NCBI RefSeq assembly: GCF_001854475.1
Contig: NZ_MNAN01000027.1
Span: 124,001 to 188,000 of the forward strand
Direction of reading: 5' to 3'
From: Pseudoalteromonas byunsanensis
GTDB lineage: Bacteria; Pseudomonadota; Gammaproteobacteria; Enterobacterales; Alteromonadaceae
Length of the DNA stretch: 64,000 nt
Part shown: one piece after another, positions 17,741 through 25,992 of the stretch
Position numbering within the stretch: position 1 is the first letter of the stretch
Layout: every line of letters begins with the position of its first letter
Program-made: the position numbers and the translations under genes
Notes under the pieces: model-generated
The model's input: the letters and a program-made list of their open reading frames with translations, nothing else
Told to the model about the DNA's origin: nothing
The model's database searches: none

Positions 17741-19843
17741 ATGTATCTTTTTGAAGGCCTAAAAAAGAAGATCTCTGAGTATTTATCACCCACTGACGTA
17801 GAGCTGGTACAAAAAGCTTATGTGGTGGCCCGTGAAGCCCATGAAGGGCAAACGCGCTCAAGCGGAGAGCCTTATATTACCCACCCTGTGGAAGTGACAC
17901 AAATACTCGCTGGTATGCGCCTAGATCATGAAACCTTGATGGCCGCATTAATGCACGATGTGATTGAAGATACCGACTTTAGTCAGCAAGACTTAGCGGA
18001 AATTTTTGGTGAAACAGTCGCAGAGCTGGTTGAGGGGGTGAGTAAACTAGATAAACTCAGCTTCAAAGACAAAAAGCAGTTTCAAGCCGAAAACTATCGC
18101 AAAATGATTATGGCAATGACGCAAGATATTCGCGTTATTTTGATCAAACTTGCCGATAGAACTCACAATATGCGTACTCTTGGCGCTCTCAGACCTGATA
18201 AACGCCGCCGTATTGCCCGTGAAACACTGGAAATTTTTGCACCAATTGCTAATCGACTGGGTATTCATGATATCAAAAATGAGTTGGAAGACTTAGGATT
18301 TCAAGCGCTCTACCCTATGCGACATCGCGCATTGCGCTCTGAAGTCGCTAAAGCTCGAGGCAACCGTAAAGAAGTCATCAGTAATATTCAGACTGAGATT
18401 GAATCTCGTTTGGCAGAATCTGGTATCAAAGCGTCTGTCAGTGGTCGTGAAAAGCATTTATATAGCATCTACAAAAAAATGCTCAACAAAGAATTGATGT
18501 TCAACGAAGTGATGGACATTTATGCCTTTAGGATCAATGTAGATAACTTAGATACTTGCTATCGAGTACTCGGTGTGGCGCATAACTTGTACAAGCCCAT
18601 AGAAACCCGCTTTAAAGATTATATTGCGGTGCCTAAAACCAACGGCTATCAGTCATTGCATACTTCGTTAGTGGGCCCACATGGTATTCCTGTTGAAATT
18701 CAAATTCGCACTCATGACATGGATCACATGGCAGACAAGGGTGTGGCAGCCCATTGGATGTATAAAAAAGCGGGCGATAGCGCGGGCCACACAGCGCAAC
18801 AACGTGCCCGCCAATGGATGCAAAGTCTATTAGAACTACAACAAAGTGCAGGGTCTTCATTTGAGTTTGTTGAAAACGTTAAAACAGAACTCTTTCCAGA
18901 AGAAATCTATGTATTCACACCCGATGGCCGCATTGTTGAACTTCCTATGGGCGCAACTGCGGTAGACTTTGCTTACGCAGTGCATACCGATGTTGGTAAT
19001 ACCTGCGTGGGTGCTCGTGTCAATCGTAAACCATACCCATTGAGTAAAGCCCTCGATACAGGTCAGACCGTAGAAGTGATCACCAGCTCAGGCGCACACC
19101 CCAATGCCACTTGGTTGAACTTTATCGTAACTGGTAAAGCACGCTTAGGAGTGCGTAACTACCTCAAGAGTCAACATCAAGAAGAAGCGATTCAGCTTGG
19201 ACGCCGTTTATTAGACTCAGCCCTTGGCGAGAACAAACTCGATGATATTCCTCAAGAAAATATCGATCGCGTACTAGAGGAACACAAACTCAGTACCTTG
19301 CTCGAACTTCTGGTAGAGATTGGCACCGGTAATATTATGAGTGTATTAATTGCCAAACGCCTGTTGCAAACCGATGATGGTATTGAAAATGTTGCCAAAA
19401 GAGCCAAAGCCGCTATTATCGGAACAGAAGGTATGCTGGTCAATTACTCGAAGTGCTGTCGTCCAGTACCGGGAGATGCCATTACAGCCTATGTGAGCCA
19501 AGGTAAAGGTCTCAATGTTCACCGCCAAGAGTGTAAAAACATTAAAGGCTGGGAAAGTGAGCGCTCCAAGTATTTTGTTGTAAAATGGGAAGACAACCCA
19601 GAAAAAGAATATATTGCTGCATTAAGAGTGGAAATTATCAATCACCAAGGTGCATTAGCAAAGCTCACCAACGTGGTAGCAAGTACACAAGCCAATATCG
19701 TTGAAATCGCTACCGACGAAAAAGAAAGTAACTTATACGTGATAGATTTAGGCATTACCGTTAAAGACCGTATTCACGTCGCTAATATTATGCGCCGTAT
19801 TCGGGTTATGCCAGATGTACAACGCGTATATCGCAAGAAATAG
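17741..19843 (+). CDS. spoT: Bifunctional (p)ppGpp synthetase/hydrolase SpoT
   Basis: 700 residues. Domains in order: HD hydrolase (H-T-H-P-V-E through H-D-V-I-E-D-T, intact metal ligands), synthetase ([21 protein letters not shown]), TGS (about 390-450), zinc-finger/helical region with C-C-R-P-V-P-G-D, and a C-terminal ACT domain. The intact HD motif identifies it as SpoT rather than RelA. Controls stringent response levels of ppGpp in the cytosol. GGAG site 5 bases before the ATG. Nine bases separate it from ridA. Confidence 0.97.
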   Translation: MYLFEGLKKKISEYLSPTDVELVQKAYVVAREAHEGQTRSSGEPYITHPVEVTQILAGMRLDHETLMAALMHDVIEDTDFSQQDLAEIFGETVAELVEGVSKLDKLSFKDKKQFQAENYRKMIMAMTQDIRVILIKLADRTHNMRTLGALRPDKRRRIARETLEIFAPIANRLGIHDIKNELEDLGFQALYPMRHRALRSEVAKARGNRKEVISNIQTEIESRLAESGIKASVSGREKHLYSIYKKMLNKELMFNEVMDIYAFRINVDNLDTCYRVLGVAHNLYKPIETRFKDYIAVPKTNGYQSLHTSLVGPHGIPVEIQIRTHDMDHMADKGVAAHWMYKKAGDSAGHTAQQRARQWMQSLLELQQSAGSSFEFVENVKTELFPEEIYVFTPDGRIVELPMGATAVDFAYAVHTDVGNTCVGARVNRKPYPLSKALDTGQTVEVITSSGAHPNATWLNFIVTGKARLGVRNYLKSQHQEEAIQLGRRLLDSALGENKLDDIPQENIDRVLEEHKLSTLLELLVEIGTGNIMSVLIAKRLLQTDDGIENVAKRAKAAIIGTEGMLVNYSKCCRPVPGDAITAYVSQGKGLNVHRQECKNIKGWESERSKYFVVKWEDNPEKEYIAALRVEIINHQGALAKLTNVVASTQANIVEIATDEKESNLYVIDLGITVKDRIHVANIMRRIRVMPDVQRVYRKK

Positions 19844-19851
19844 GATTAAAA

Positions 19852-20244
19852 ATGAATAAAGCGATTATCTCTACCGATCAAGCTCCAGCGGCTATCGGTA
19901 CTTACAATCAAGCAGTTAAGGTAGGCACGGCAGTTTACCTTTCTGGCCAAATTCCATTAGTGCCAGAAACAATGGAAATGATCTCAGAAGACTTTGCTGA
20001 GCAAGCGCAGCAAGTGTTCAAAAACCTAACCGCTGTATGTGAAGCGGCCGGTGGTCAATTGCAAGATATGGTAAAAGTAAATATCTTCTTAACTGACCTA
20101 AGCAACTTTGCCACGGTGAACGAAATCATGAGCCAACATTTTAGAACACCTTACCCTGCTCGCGCAGCTATCGGTGTAAAAGAATTACCTAAGGGTGCTC
20201 AAATTGAAATTGACGGCATTATGGAACTTCCGTCAACAAACTAA
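19852..20244 (+). CDS. ridA: Reactive intermediate deaminase RidA
   Basis: 130 residues. Hydrolyses reactive enamine/imine intermediates released by PLP enzymes. Family marks: I-G-T-Y-N-Q-A-V near residue 17, Y-L-S-G-Q-I-P, the conserved R in [10 protein letters not shown], and the C-terminal [14 protein letters not shown] ribosome site. It is the last gene of the gmk-rpoZ-spoT-ridA group, closed by a terminator. Confidence 0.96.
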   Translation: MNKAIISTDQAPAAIGTYNQAVKVGTAVYLSGQIPLVPETMEMISEDFAEQAQQVFKNLTAVCEAAGGQLQDMVKVNIFLTDLSNFATVNEIMSQHFRTPYPARAAIGVKELPKGAQIEIDGIMELPSTN

Positions 20245-20258
20245 TTATTTAGTATTAA

Positions 20259-20286
20259 AAAGCCACCACGAAGTGGCTTTTTTTAT
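20259..20286 (+). terminator. Rho-independent terminator after ridA
   Basis: Stem AAAGCCAC / GTGGCTTT, loop CACGAA, then TTTTT. Confidence 0.85.
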
Positions 20287-20393
20287 GTCTATTCTTTGAT
20301 CTCAAGCACTTGACTCTATACTCTTTATTAAGCACTCTAAAGCTAATACTTTGGTTTTTGTTATGGTTTCGTTATTGAGCCTCAAAGGTAAGG

Positions 20394-22016
20394 GTGATAA
20401 ACGTGTTCAAATTGGCACACAATGGAAATGTCCTGTTAGACGTTGCTCAACTAAATCCACCTAATGCAGCTTTCATTATTGAAGCGCTAGAACGTTCTCC
20501 TTATGCCGATTGTGAGGTCGACAGAGACTCTATTGATGCATTTTTTAAAAGCGACTTCCCTGAGAAGCAACTTGTTGTCGCCAAAAAAGTCGACGCACAA
20601 TTAACCATTGAGCTCTCGGAAGACAAAATGATCGCTACCGCCCACTTGGTAACCGCAAAAGGCGGCGCAATGATCAACCTGGAAAAAGCTAAAAAAGCGA
20701 TCATCAACGCGGGAGTAAGCCGCGGATACAAGCAGGTCTACTTAGAAAAGCTTCTGCAAAAACAATTAGAGCTACCAGCAGGTTCAACCGCTAAAGGAAT
20801 GATAGCTCAAGGTCGCCTACCTCAAGATGGCCAACCAGCTAAGCTGGTATCGCATGTCGTTACCATGAGAGAACGTTTAAAGCAGCCAAAGCTAAGAGAA
20901 GATGGCTCTGTAGATATGCGTGACTTTGGTAAACTGGCAAGCGTCGCACCCGGAACATTGCTCATCTCGAAGCAACCAGCCACGCCCGGAAAAGATGGCT
21001 TCACCGTGACAGGTGACAGCATTGAAGCCAAAGAAGGTGATGATTTCGAAATCAGCGCTGGCGAAGGTACTGAAATCTCGGCCAGTAATCCACTCGAGCT
21101 GGTTGCAAGCATTGCTGGCTGCCCCTCTGATATTCAAAATGGTATGCGCGTTGATGACGTGTTTACCATTAAAGATGTAGATGTGCGTAGTGGTCACGTG
21201 GACTTCAATGGTAGTGTGATAGTCACCCATACCGTTGCCCCAGGCATGAAGGTAAAAGCCAAAGGCGACATTACGGTAATGGGTTCCGTGGAATCTGGAG
21301 AACTTATCAGCGGCGGACACATTGATGTTAAACAGGCAGTAATTGGCCACGTGGACCATCAAAACAATGATCAAGGCTTAACCTGCCGCTTAGTTGCACA
21401 GGGTGATATTCATGTGGCACACGGCCAGTATAGCTACCTTGAAGGCAATAATGTGTATATTGCCAAGCAAAGTAACCACTGTACCATCAAGGCCAATCAA
21501 CTGGTGCAAATTGGTGCTGATGATAACCCTCGAGGTAAACTAATTGGCGGTGAAGTGCTAGATACACAAATGCTGATCGCAGGTGAAATTGGCAGTGAAT
21601 CAGGTGCCAAAATGATTGTGCGCTTAGCACGTAGCGGTGTAGAGCTGACAGCTGAAACCGATGAGTGCCTTAAAGCGCTCAGTAAAACCAGTGAACAGCT
21701 CAATACCCTGCAACAAACCATTGAAAAAGCGGATCAACTCAAAGATCCAGAGAAAAAGAAACAGCTCATGGCTAAAATTGGTGCCACGCAAATGCACTAC
21801 TGCCAAGAGGCTGAAGTCCTTGAAAAGAAAATGTCAGACATGGAAAACCAACTCAATGAGCTGCTTGAAAACACCAAACTGGTTGCCAATCAAGCCCTCA
21901 ATCCAGGCGTTGAGATCCATATTTTTGACCGCGTATTTAAAACTACTCGTAGCTACCCACCGTGTACCGCAGCTCTAGTCGAAAGCAAAATAGAGATAGA
22001 GTTTAAGACCAGTTGA
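20394..22016 (+). CDS. FapA-like DUF342 polymer-forming protein
   Basis: 540 residues. The central part (about residues 170-400) is the DUF342/FapA polymerisation domain: a right-handed beta-helix with glycine-rich turns such as G-D-I-T-V-M-G-S-V-E-S-G and G-G-H-I-D-V-K-Q-A-V-I-G-H-V. A coiled-coil segment (about 425-490, K/E-rich) and a short C-terminal beta domain follow. In Vibrio such proteins affect flagellar number or polarity; here no flagellar genes adjoin, so the role is open. The start is a GTG at 20394; a second GTG three codons later is equally possible, each with an AAGG-type ribosome site. A weak 6-bp hairpin (GTCGGA / TCCGAC) follows at 22043. Confidence 0.85.
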   Translation: MINVFKLAHNGNVLLDVAQLNPPNAAFIIEALERSPYADCEVDRDSIDAFFKSDFPEKQLVVAKKVDAQLTIELSEDKMIATAHLVTAKGGAMINLEKAKKAIINAGVSRGYKQVYLEKLLQKQLELPAGSTAKGMIAQGRLPQDGQPAKLVSHVVTMRERLKQPKLREDGSVDMRDFGKLASVAPGTLLISKQPATPGKDGFTVTGDSIEAKEGDDFEISAGEGTEISASNPLELVASIAGCPSDIQNGMRVDDVFTIKDVDVRSGHVDFNGSVIVTHTVAPGMKVKAKGDITVMGSVESGELISGGHIDVKQAVIGHVDHQNNDQGLTCRLVAQGDIHVAHGQYSYLEGNNVYIAKQSNHCTIKANQLVQIGADDNPRGKLIGGEVLDTQMLIAGEIGSESGAKMIVRLARSGVELTAETDECLKALSKTSEQLNTLQQTIEKADQLKDPEKKKQLMAKIGATQMHYCQEAEVLEKKMSDMENQLNELLENTKLVANQALNPGVEIHIFDRVFKTTRSYPPCTAALVESKIEIEFKTS

Positions 22017-22112
22017 TATTGCTCAAATAATTATGTTTTATCAGTCGGACAGGAACAAAACTATCCGACCGTTTGGGTGGCTACTTAGTTCACCCCACAT
22101 GTTATGAGTTAA

Positions 22113-22913
22113 TTATTCACAAGGTACTTGAATAACTTGACCATTGCTGAATGTGCGATAGCAGTATTCAATTGGCGGTATTACCACTTCCCTCCCTTCT
22201 CGATGACCAGCGCCATCAGAACCATCACCAGAACCTCCACCGGAACTGCCTCCAGCTATCTGCTGGGGTGTGTAAGAGCGGCCATTTCGAACGATAGCAA
22301 TAACATTGCCACCTTTAATCACAAGCTGATCACCTGCCTTGAGTTTGCTTTTACTTTCACCAGTAAAAATGAATGCGAGTCCTGAAGAAACTAATCCCGT
22401 GCTTATACTATTTGACACAGCTGTCCCAAGCGAAACACCAAGTCTCATAAGGTTTTTCACAGCCCAACCAGCAGGTTGAGCAGTTAAAGCACCTACGGTA
22501 AATGTGTATATCAACTTGTAACCTGCATCAATACGATCTATATCGCCTTGAGTTAACGTATGTCTCCATTCATAATTCTCGATATGATATCTAAGGGCAA
22601 GAATATATGGTCTTTTTGTTCTGTGATAATCATCCCACGCTTCACAGTCGTAATCTCTGTCATGTTCACAGCTAAGCGCAGCATCGAGTACTCTCACATC
22701 CGAAGTTGGCTGTTTTGCGCGTGAGACGTTATTCTGTACTATTGAATTAACTTCAACCCCCTCATCCTTGAGTACGAACAAAGTGCTATCTTCATTCTCT
22801 TCTACATATTCACTATTTATATAGGAGTTTATCGAATTCTGTAATTCACATACCGTGTCATTACATAGAAAGGTTACTTTTTTATCGTAAGAAAAAACGT
22901 TACCACTTGCCAA
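22113..22913 (-). CDS. Exported protein of unknown function, start likely frameshifted
   Basis: About 266 residues from a TTG, not recognised. The N-terminus in this frame looks like the tail of a signal peptide (C-W-L-L-A-S-G-N-V-F-S). A perfect ribosome site (AAGGAAAA, 22953-22960) sits before an ATG at 22947 in a different frame, which stops after 15 codons. The gene may therefore carry a one-base indel between 22947 and 22913. Features of the body: a cysteine pair near the start, C-E-H-D-R-D-Y-D-C-E in the middle, a hydrophobic helical stretch at about residues 140-185, a Gly/Ser-rich linker, and a short C-terminal cap with C-Y-R-T-F and V-P-C-E. The helical stretch could insert into membranes. 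Just downstream of a small membrane protein gene on the same strand. Confidence 0.6.
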   Translation of the reverse strand: MASGNVFSYDKKVTFLCNDTVCELQNSINSYINSEYVEENEDSTLFVLKDEGVEVNSIVQNNVSRAKQPTSDVRVLDAALSCEHDRDYDCEAWDDYHRTKRPYILALRYHIENYEWRHTLTQGDIDRIDAGYKLIYTFTVGALTAQPAGWAVKNLMRLGVSLGTAVSNSISTGLVSSGLAFIFTGESKSKLKAGDQLVIKGGNVIAIVRNGRSYTPQQIAGGSSGGGSGDGSDGAGHREGREVVIPPIEYCYRTFSNGQVIQVPCE

Positions 22914-22952
22914 CAGCCAACAATCGAAATATATTTCCGTTATTCATTTTAC

Positions 22953-22960
22953 TTTTCCTT
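22953..22960 (-). promoter_or_regulatory. Ribosome site serving an out-of-frame ATG
   Basis: On the minus strand AAGGAAAA lies 5 bases before the ATG at 22947. That ATG opens only a 15-codon frame overlapping the start of the 22113-22913 gene in another frame. Confidence 0.55.
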
Positions 22961-23045
22961 TTTATTACAAAATATAAAACCTGACTTTTCACAAAGTGTA
23001 GTGGCCAGATCATCTATGATAAAAAAATAGAAATAAATAAAGTCA

Positions 23046-23243
23046 TTATTTTCTAATCATTTTGTTAAATAAAAACCAAGCATAAGACAAGCCCCCCCCC
23101 TCGATAAAGGTAACCGCCACGATCCAAAACCACTCTATGTCTTTACTTCGCATAACGTCAGCCGTACACAAAACAACAACGATGAGGATAAATACATACC
23201 ATGCCGGCATACTTGCAATCTCTTGCTTTTTTTTATTTTTCAT
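23046..23243 (-). CDS. Small two-helix membrane protein with G9 tract
   Basis: 65 residues from the ATG at 23243 (GGAA nine bases upstream); an in-frame GTG at 23309 would give 87. After a lysine-rich start (K-N-K-K-K-Q) there are two hydrophobic segments, about W-Y-V-F-I-L-I-V-V-V-L and W-F-W-I-V-A-V-T-F, then E-G-G-G and a basic tail. The three glycines are encoded by nine consecutive G bases (23092-23100), a slippage-prone tract near the second helix. Function unknown. It precedes the exported orphan by about 100 bases on the same strand, so the two may form a pair. Confidence 0.5.
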   Translation of the reverse strand: MKNKKKQEIASMPAWYVFILIVVVLCTADVMRSKDIEWFWIVAVTFIEGGGLSYAWFLFNKMIRK

Positions 23244-23363
23244 GTATCTATTCCAATCATCAAATAACTCAATTTCAAAATATCCTAGGAAAACAGTAAA
23301 CAGCTCCACCCATATTGTAAAATTATTTTTAAAAAGTGTCGCTTTGTCAGAGTGAAAGACGTA

Positions 23364-23401
23364 ACAAAAAAAGCGGCATCACCCGAAGGTGATACCGCTT
23401 T
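23364..23401 (-). terminator. Strong minus-strand terminator, distal of two
   Basis: On the minus strand a 14-bp stem (starts AAAGCGG, ends CCGCTTT) with a TTCG tetraloop and seven Ts. It lies about 125 bases beyond the first asnA terminator. Confidence 0.8.
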
Positions 23402-23527
23402 GCGCTACTAAACAACACTCACTTAGAGTTTGTTGCTTCCCAGGTGATGCCTACATCTAAGAGTTCACCTTACCCACTTAAAACCTATTACGTTGTCGGC
23501 TTGATAGCTGCCCACTTGAAAATGTTG

Positions 23528-23563
23528 AAAAAAAGCAACGCCACCTTACGGCGACGTCGCTTT
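23528..23563 (-). terminator. asnA terminator
   Basis: On the minus strand a 14-bp stem with four G-U pairs and a GTAA loop, then seven Ts. It begins about 24 bases after the asnA stop. Confidence 0.8.
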
Positions 23564-23586
23564 GCACTCATTTTAAAACGAGACCT

Positions 23587-24585
23587 TTAGCGAAGAACGT
23601 CGCCTACTTGGGTCTTTAATTCATCGCTCCACACACCCACTTGTACTTGGGCAATGTGCTGCTTCTGTAACAGCAGCATGACTAAACGCGACTGACCAAT
23701 ACCACCACCAATGGTTTGTGGCATCTCGCCGCTTAAAAGCAGTTGGTGCCAGTCTTGCTCTACGCGGTCTTCATCCCCGGTAACTTTAAGCTGTCTTGCT
23801 AACGCTTCTGGACAAACGCGAATACCCATTGAAGAAATTTCAAAAGCATCTTCAAGTACTGGGTTCCACACTAAAATATCGCCGTTTAACCCCTGATATT
23901 TTTCACAGGTTGCGGTTGACCAATCGTCATAATCTGGCGCACGCACATCGTGAATTTTGCCATCCCCCAGCGCGCCACCAATACCAATCAAGAACACAGC
24001 GCCATACTCTTGTGCAATCGCTTTCTCACGTTGTTTGGCACTAAAGTCTGGATACATCTGGCGCAACTCTTCGCTGTGTACAAACGTGATTTTCTCTGGT
24101 AAAAATGGCGCTAAACCAAACTCATCCGCCACCACTTGCTCTGTGGCTTTAATACCTTGGTAAAGCGTCTCTACTGTTTGCTTTAAAGTCACCAGTGAAC
24201 GCTCAGACTCAGCGCAGATGACTTTTTCCCAGTCCCACTGGTCAACATAAACCGAATGGATAGGAGAGAGTCGCTCTTCATCTGGACGCAGTGCTTTCAT
24301 ATGGGTGTATAACCCCTCGCCCACTGCAAAGCCATAATCACCCAATGTTTTACGCTTCCATTTTGCTAAGGAGTGCACTACTTCAAATTGTGCATCAGCT
24401 AACGTTTTTACTTTAACTGACACGGCTTTTTCTGTACCGCTTAGGTTGTCTTGAATGCCATCACCGACTTTCGCCAAAATTGGCGCTTGTACTTCAATTA
24501 ACCCTAACTGACTCTCTAGTTGTTGTGAAAAAACCTGCTTAACGCGGCTGATCTGCTGCTGTGTTTGACGATATGTGCTGTGCAT
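23587..24585 (-). CDS. asnA: Aspartate-ammonia ligase (asparagine synthetase A)
   Basis: Makes asparagine from aspartate, ammonia and ATP. 332 residues, the family size, related to class II aminoacyl-tRNA synthetases. Conserved stretches include [25 protein letters not shown] and G-G-G-I-G-Q-S-R. Divergent from asnC, its expected regulator, as in E. coli. Followed by two tandem terminators. Start at the ATG at 24585 gives [10 protein letters not shown], a good family N-terminus. Confidence 0.97.
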   Translation of the reverse strand: MHSTYRQTQQQISRVKQVFSQQLESQLGLIEVQAPILAKVGDGIQDNLSGTEKAVSVKVKTLADAQFEVVHSLAKWKRKTLGDYGFAVGEGLYTHMKALRPDEERLSPIHSVYVDQWDWEKVICAESERSLVTLKQTVETLYQGIKATEQVVADEFGLAPFLPEKITFVHSEELRQMYPDFSAKQREKAIAQEYGAVFLIGIGGALGDGKIHDVRAPDYDDWSTATCEKYQGLNGDILVWNPVLEDAFEISSMGIRVCPEALARQLKVTGDEDRVEQDWHQLLLSGEMPQTIGGGIGQSRLVMLLLQKQHIAQVQVGVWSDELKTQVGDVLR

Positions 24586-24771
24586 AATTTAGGACCTCAT
24601 TCCCAGTATTCTTTATTGATTTGTTTGCCGTGTGTTTATCGGCTTGAAGCTATCGTCAACAAAAACCGATACAATTACAATAACCATCAATAAAAATAGC
24701 AAAACACCCTATTTTTCATCAAAAATAAAAGCTATATTTTATTGAAACGAGAATCACACGGTAAAATATCC
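24586..24771. promoter_or_regulatory. Divergent asnA-asnC control region
   Basis: An AT-rich 186-base spacer between asnA and asnC. In E. coli AsnC binds here to activate asnA in the absence of asparagine and to control itself. I infer the same role from gene order; I did not find a defined operator. Confidence 0.5.
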
Positions 24772-25230
24772 ATGGAAAATTATCAGATCGATAATCTTGA
24801 TAAATCGATTTTGCACGCATTAATGGATAATGCGCGGACACCTTATGCCGAATTAGCAAAAAGATTTGCCGTCAGCGCGGGCACCATTCATGTACGCGTA
24901 GAGAAAATGAAACAGGCCGGTATTATTGTCGGCACCAAAGTCACCATCAGTGCCAAAAAGCTCGGTTATGATGTGTGTTGTTTTATTGGCGTAAACCTAA
25001 AACACGCACGCGATTACCCAAGTACCATTGCCCAATTACAAGAATTTGAAGAAGTGGTAGAAGCGTATTATACAACGGGCAATTACAGTATTTTCATTAA
25101 GGTCATGGCCCGCACAATTGACCACTTGCAGGACGTATTAATCAATAAAATTCAAACGATTGAGGCTATTCAATCCACCGAGACACTGATCTCGCTACAA
25201 AACCCTATCGCCCGCGAGGTGATCCCCTAG
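24772..25230 (+). CDS. asnC: Transcriptional regulator AsnC (Lrp family)
   Basis: 152 residues. N-terminal helix-turn-helix (Y-A-E-L-A-K-R-F-A-V-S-A-G-T-I-H-V-R-V-E-K-M) and a C-terminal RAM ligand domain with Y-Y-T-T-G-N-Y-S-I-F-I-K-V. Strong match to E. coli AsnC, starting M-E-N-Y-Q-I-D-N-L-D. That match sets the ATG at 24772 rather than an in-frame TTG 30 bases earlier. Controls the divergent asnA according to asparagine level. Confidence 0.95.
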   Translation: MENYQIDNLDKSILHALMDNARTPYAELAKRFAVSAGTIHVRVEKMKQAGIIVGTKVTISAKKLGYDVCCFIGVNLKHARDYPSTIAQLQEFEEVVEAYYTTGNYSIFIKVMARTIDHLQDVLINKIQTIEAIQSTETLISLQNPIAREVIP

Positions 25231-25281
25231 CAATATACGGGTATAATCAGGCGCTATTTTGATTGTAATGAGCAGTAACTG

Positions 25282-25980
25282 ATGAAAGAAACACGTTTTC
25301 ATCGCGTAAAGCAGGTGTTAGATAGACGCCAAACAGACCTAACCGTGTGTCTCGACGAAGTACATAAACACCATAATCTATCAGCCATTGTGCGCACCGC
25401 CGATGCTGTTGGATGCCACCATGTACATGCCGTATGGCCTCAAGAGCAGCGTCGTTTAACCAATAATACCTCTGGCGGCAGTAAAAATTGGGTTGAAACC
25501 CATATGCATGATGACATTGATGCTGCGGTTGCTGCGATTCGAGAACAAAACCCTGGAATTCAATTACTGGCGACCAACTTGAGTGATGAAGCGGTAGACT
25601 ATCGAGAAATTGACTATACCAAACCAACCGCAATTATTGTCGGTCAAGAGCGCTTAGGTATTTCAGACAAAGCCTTAGCCCATGCAGATAAACACATAGT
25701 GATCCCCATGCAAGGGATGGTGCAATCATTGAATGTCTCAGTGGCTGCAGCGCTCATTTTGTACGAAGCTCAGCGCCAACGAGATGAGGCGGGTCTGTAT
25801 GATCGTAATGATATGCTGGACGCGCACACCAAACATACTTTATTGTTTGAAGGCTGCCATCCAATTATTGCCAACCGATGCGTGGAAAAGGGCTTACCTT
25901 ATCCTGCATTAGATGAAGAGGGCGAAATTGTAGCAGACGAAGCTTTTTGGAACGCCCTCAAATTTAAAAAAGTGACTTAA
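25282..25980 (+). CDS. trmH: tRNA (guanosine-18-2'-O)-methyltransferase
   Basis: 232 residues, SPOUT class. Methylates the ribose of G18 in the D-loop of tRNAs. Seen: N-L-S-A-I-V-R-T-A-D-A-V-G near residue 33 with the catalytic Arg, A-I-I-V-G-Q-E-R-L-G-I-S (knot), and I-P-M-Q-G-M-V-Q-S-L-N-V-S-V-A-A-A (AdoMet site). The C-terminal extension is typical of bacterial TrmH. Twelve bases separate it from recG, so the two are probably co-transcribed, as in E. coli. Confidence 0.95.
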   Translation: MKETRFHRVKQVLDRRQTDLTVCLDEVHKHHNLSAIVRTADAVGCHHVHAVWPQEQRRLTNNTSGGSKNWVETHMHDDIDAAVAAIREQNPGIQLLATNLSDEAVDYREIDYTKPTAIIVGQERLGISDKALAHADKHIVIPMQGMVQSLNVSVAAALILYEAQRQRDEAGLYDRNDMLDAHTKHTLLFEGCHPIIANRCVEKGLPYPALDEEGEIVADEAFWNALKFKKVT

Positions 25981-25992
25981 ACAAGGAATAGC

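Noticed and set aside
23488-23571. 27-codon basic frame on the minus strand just after asnA
   Set aside because: It is read through the terminator hairpin and has no well-placed ribosome site, so chance is more likely.
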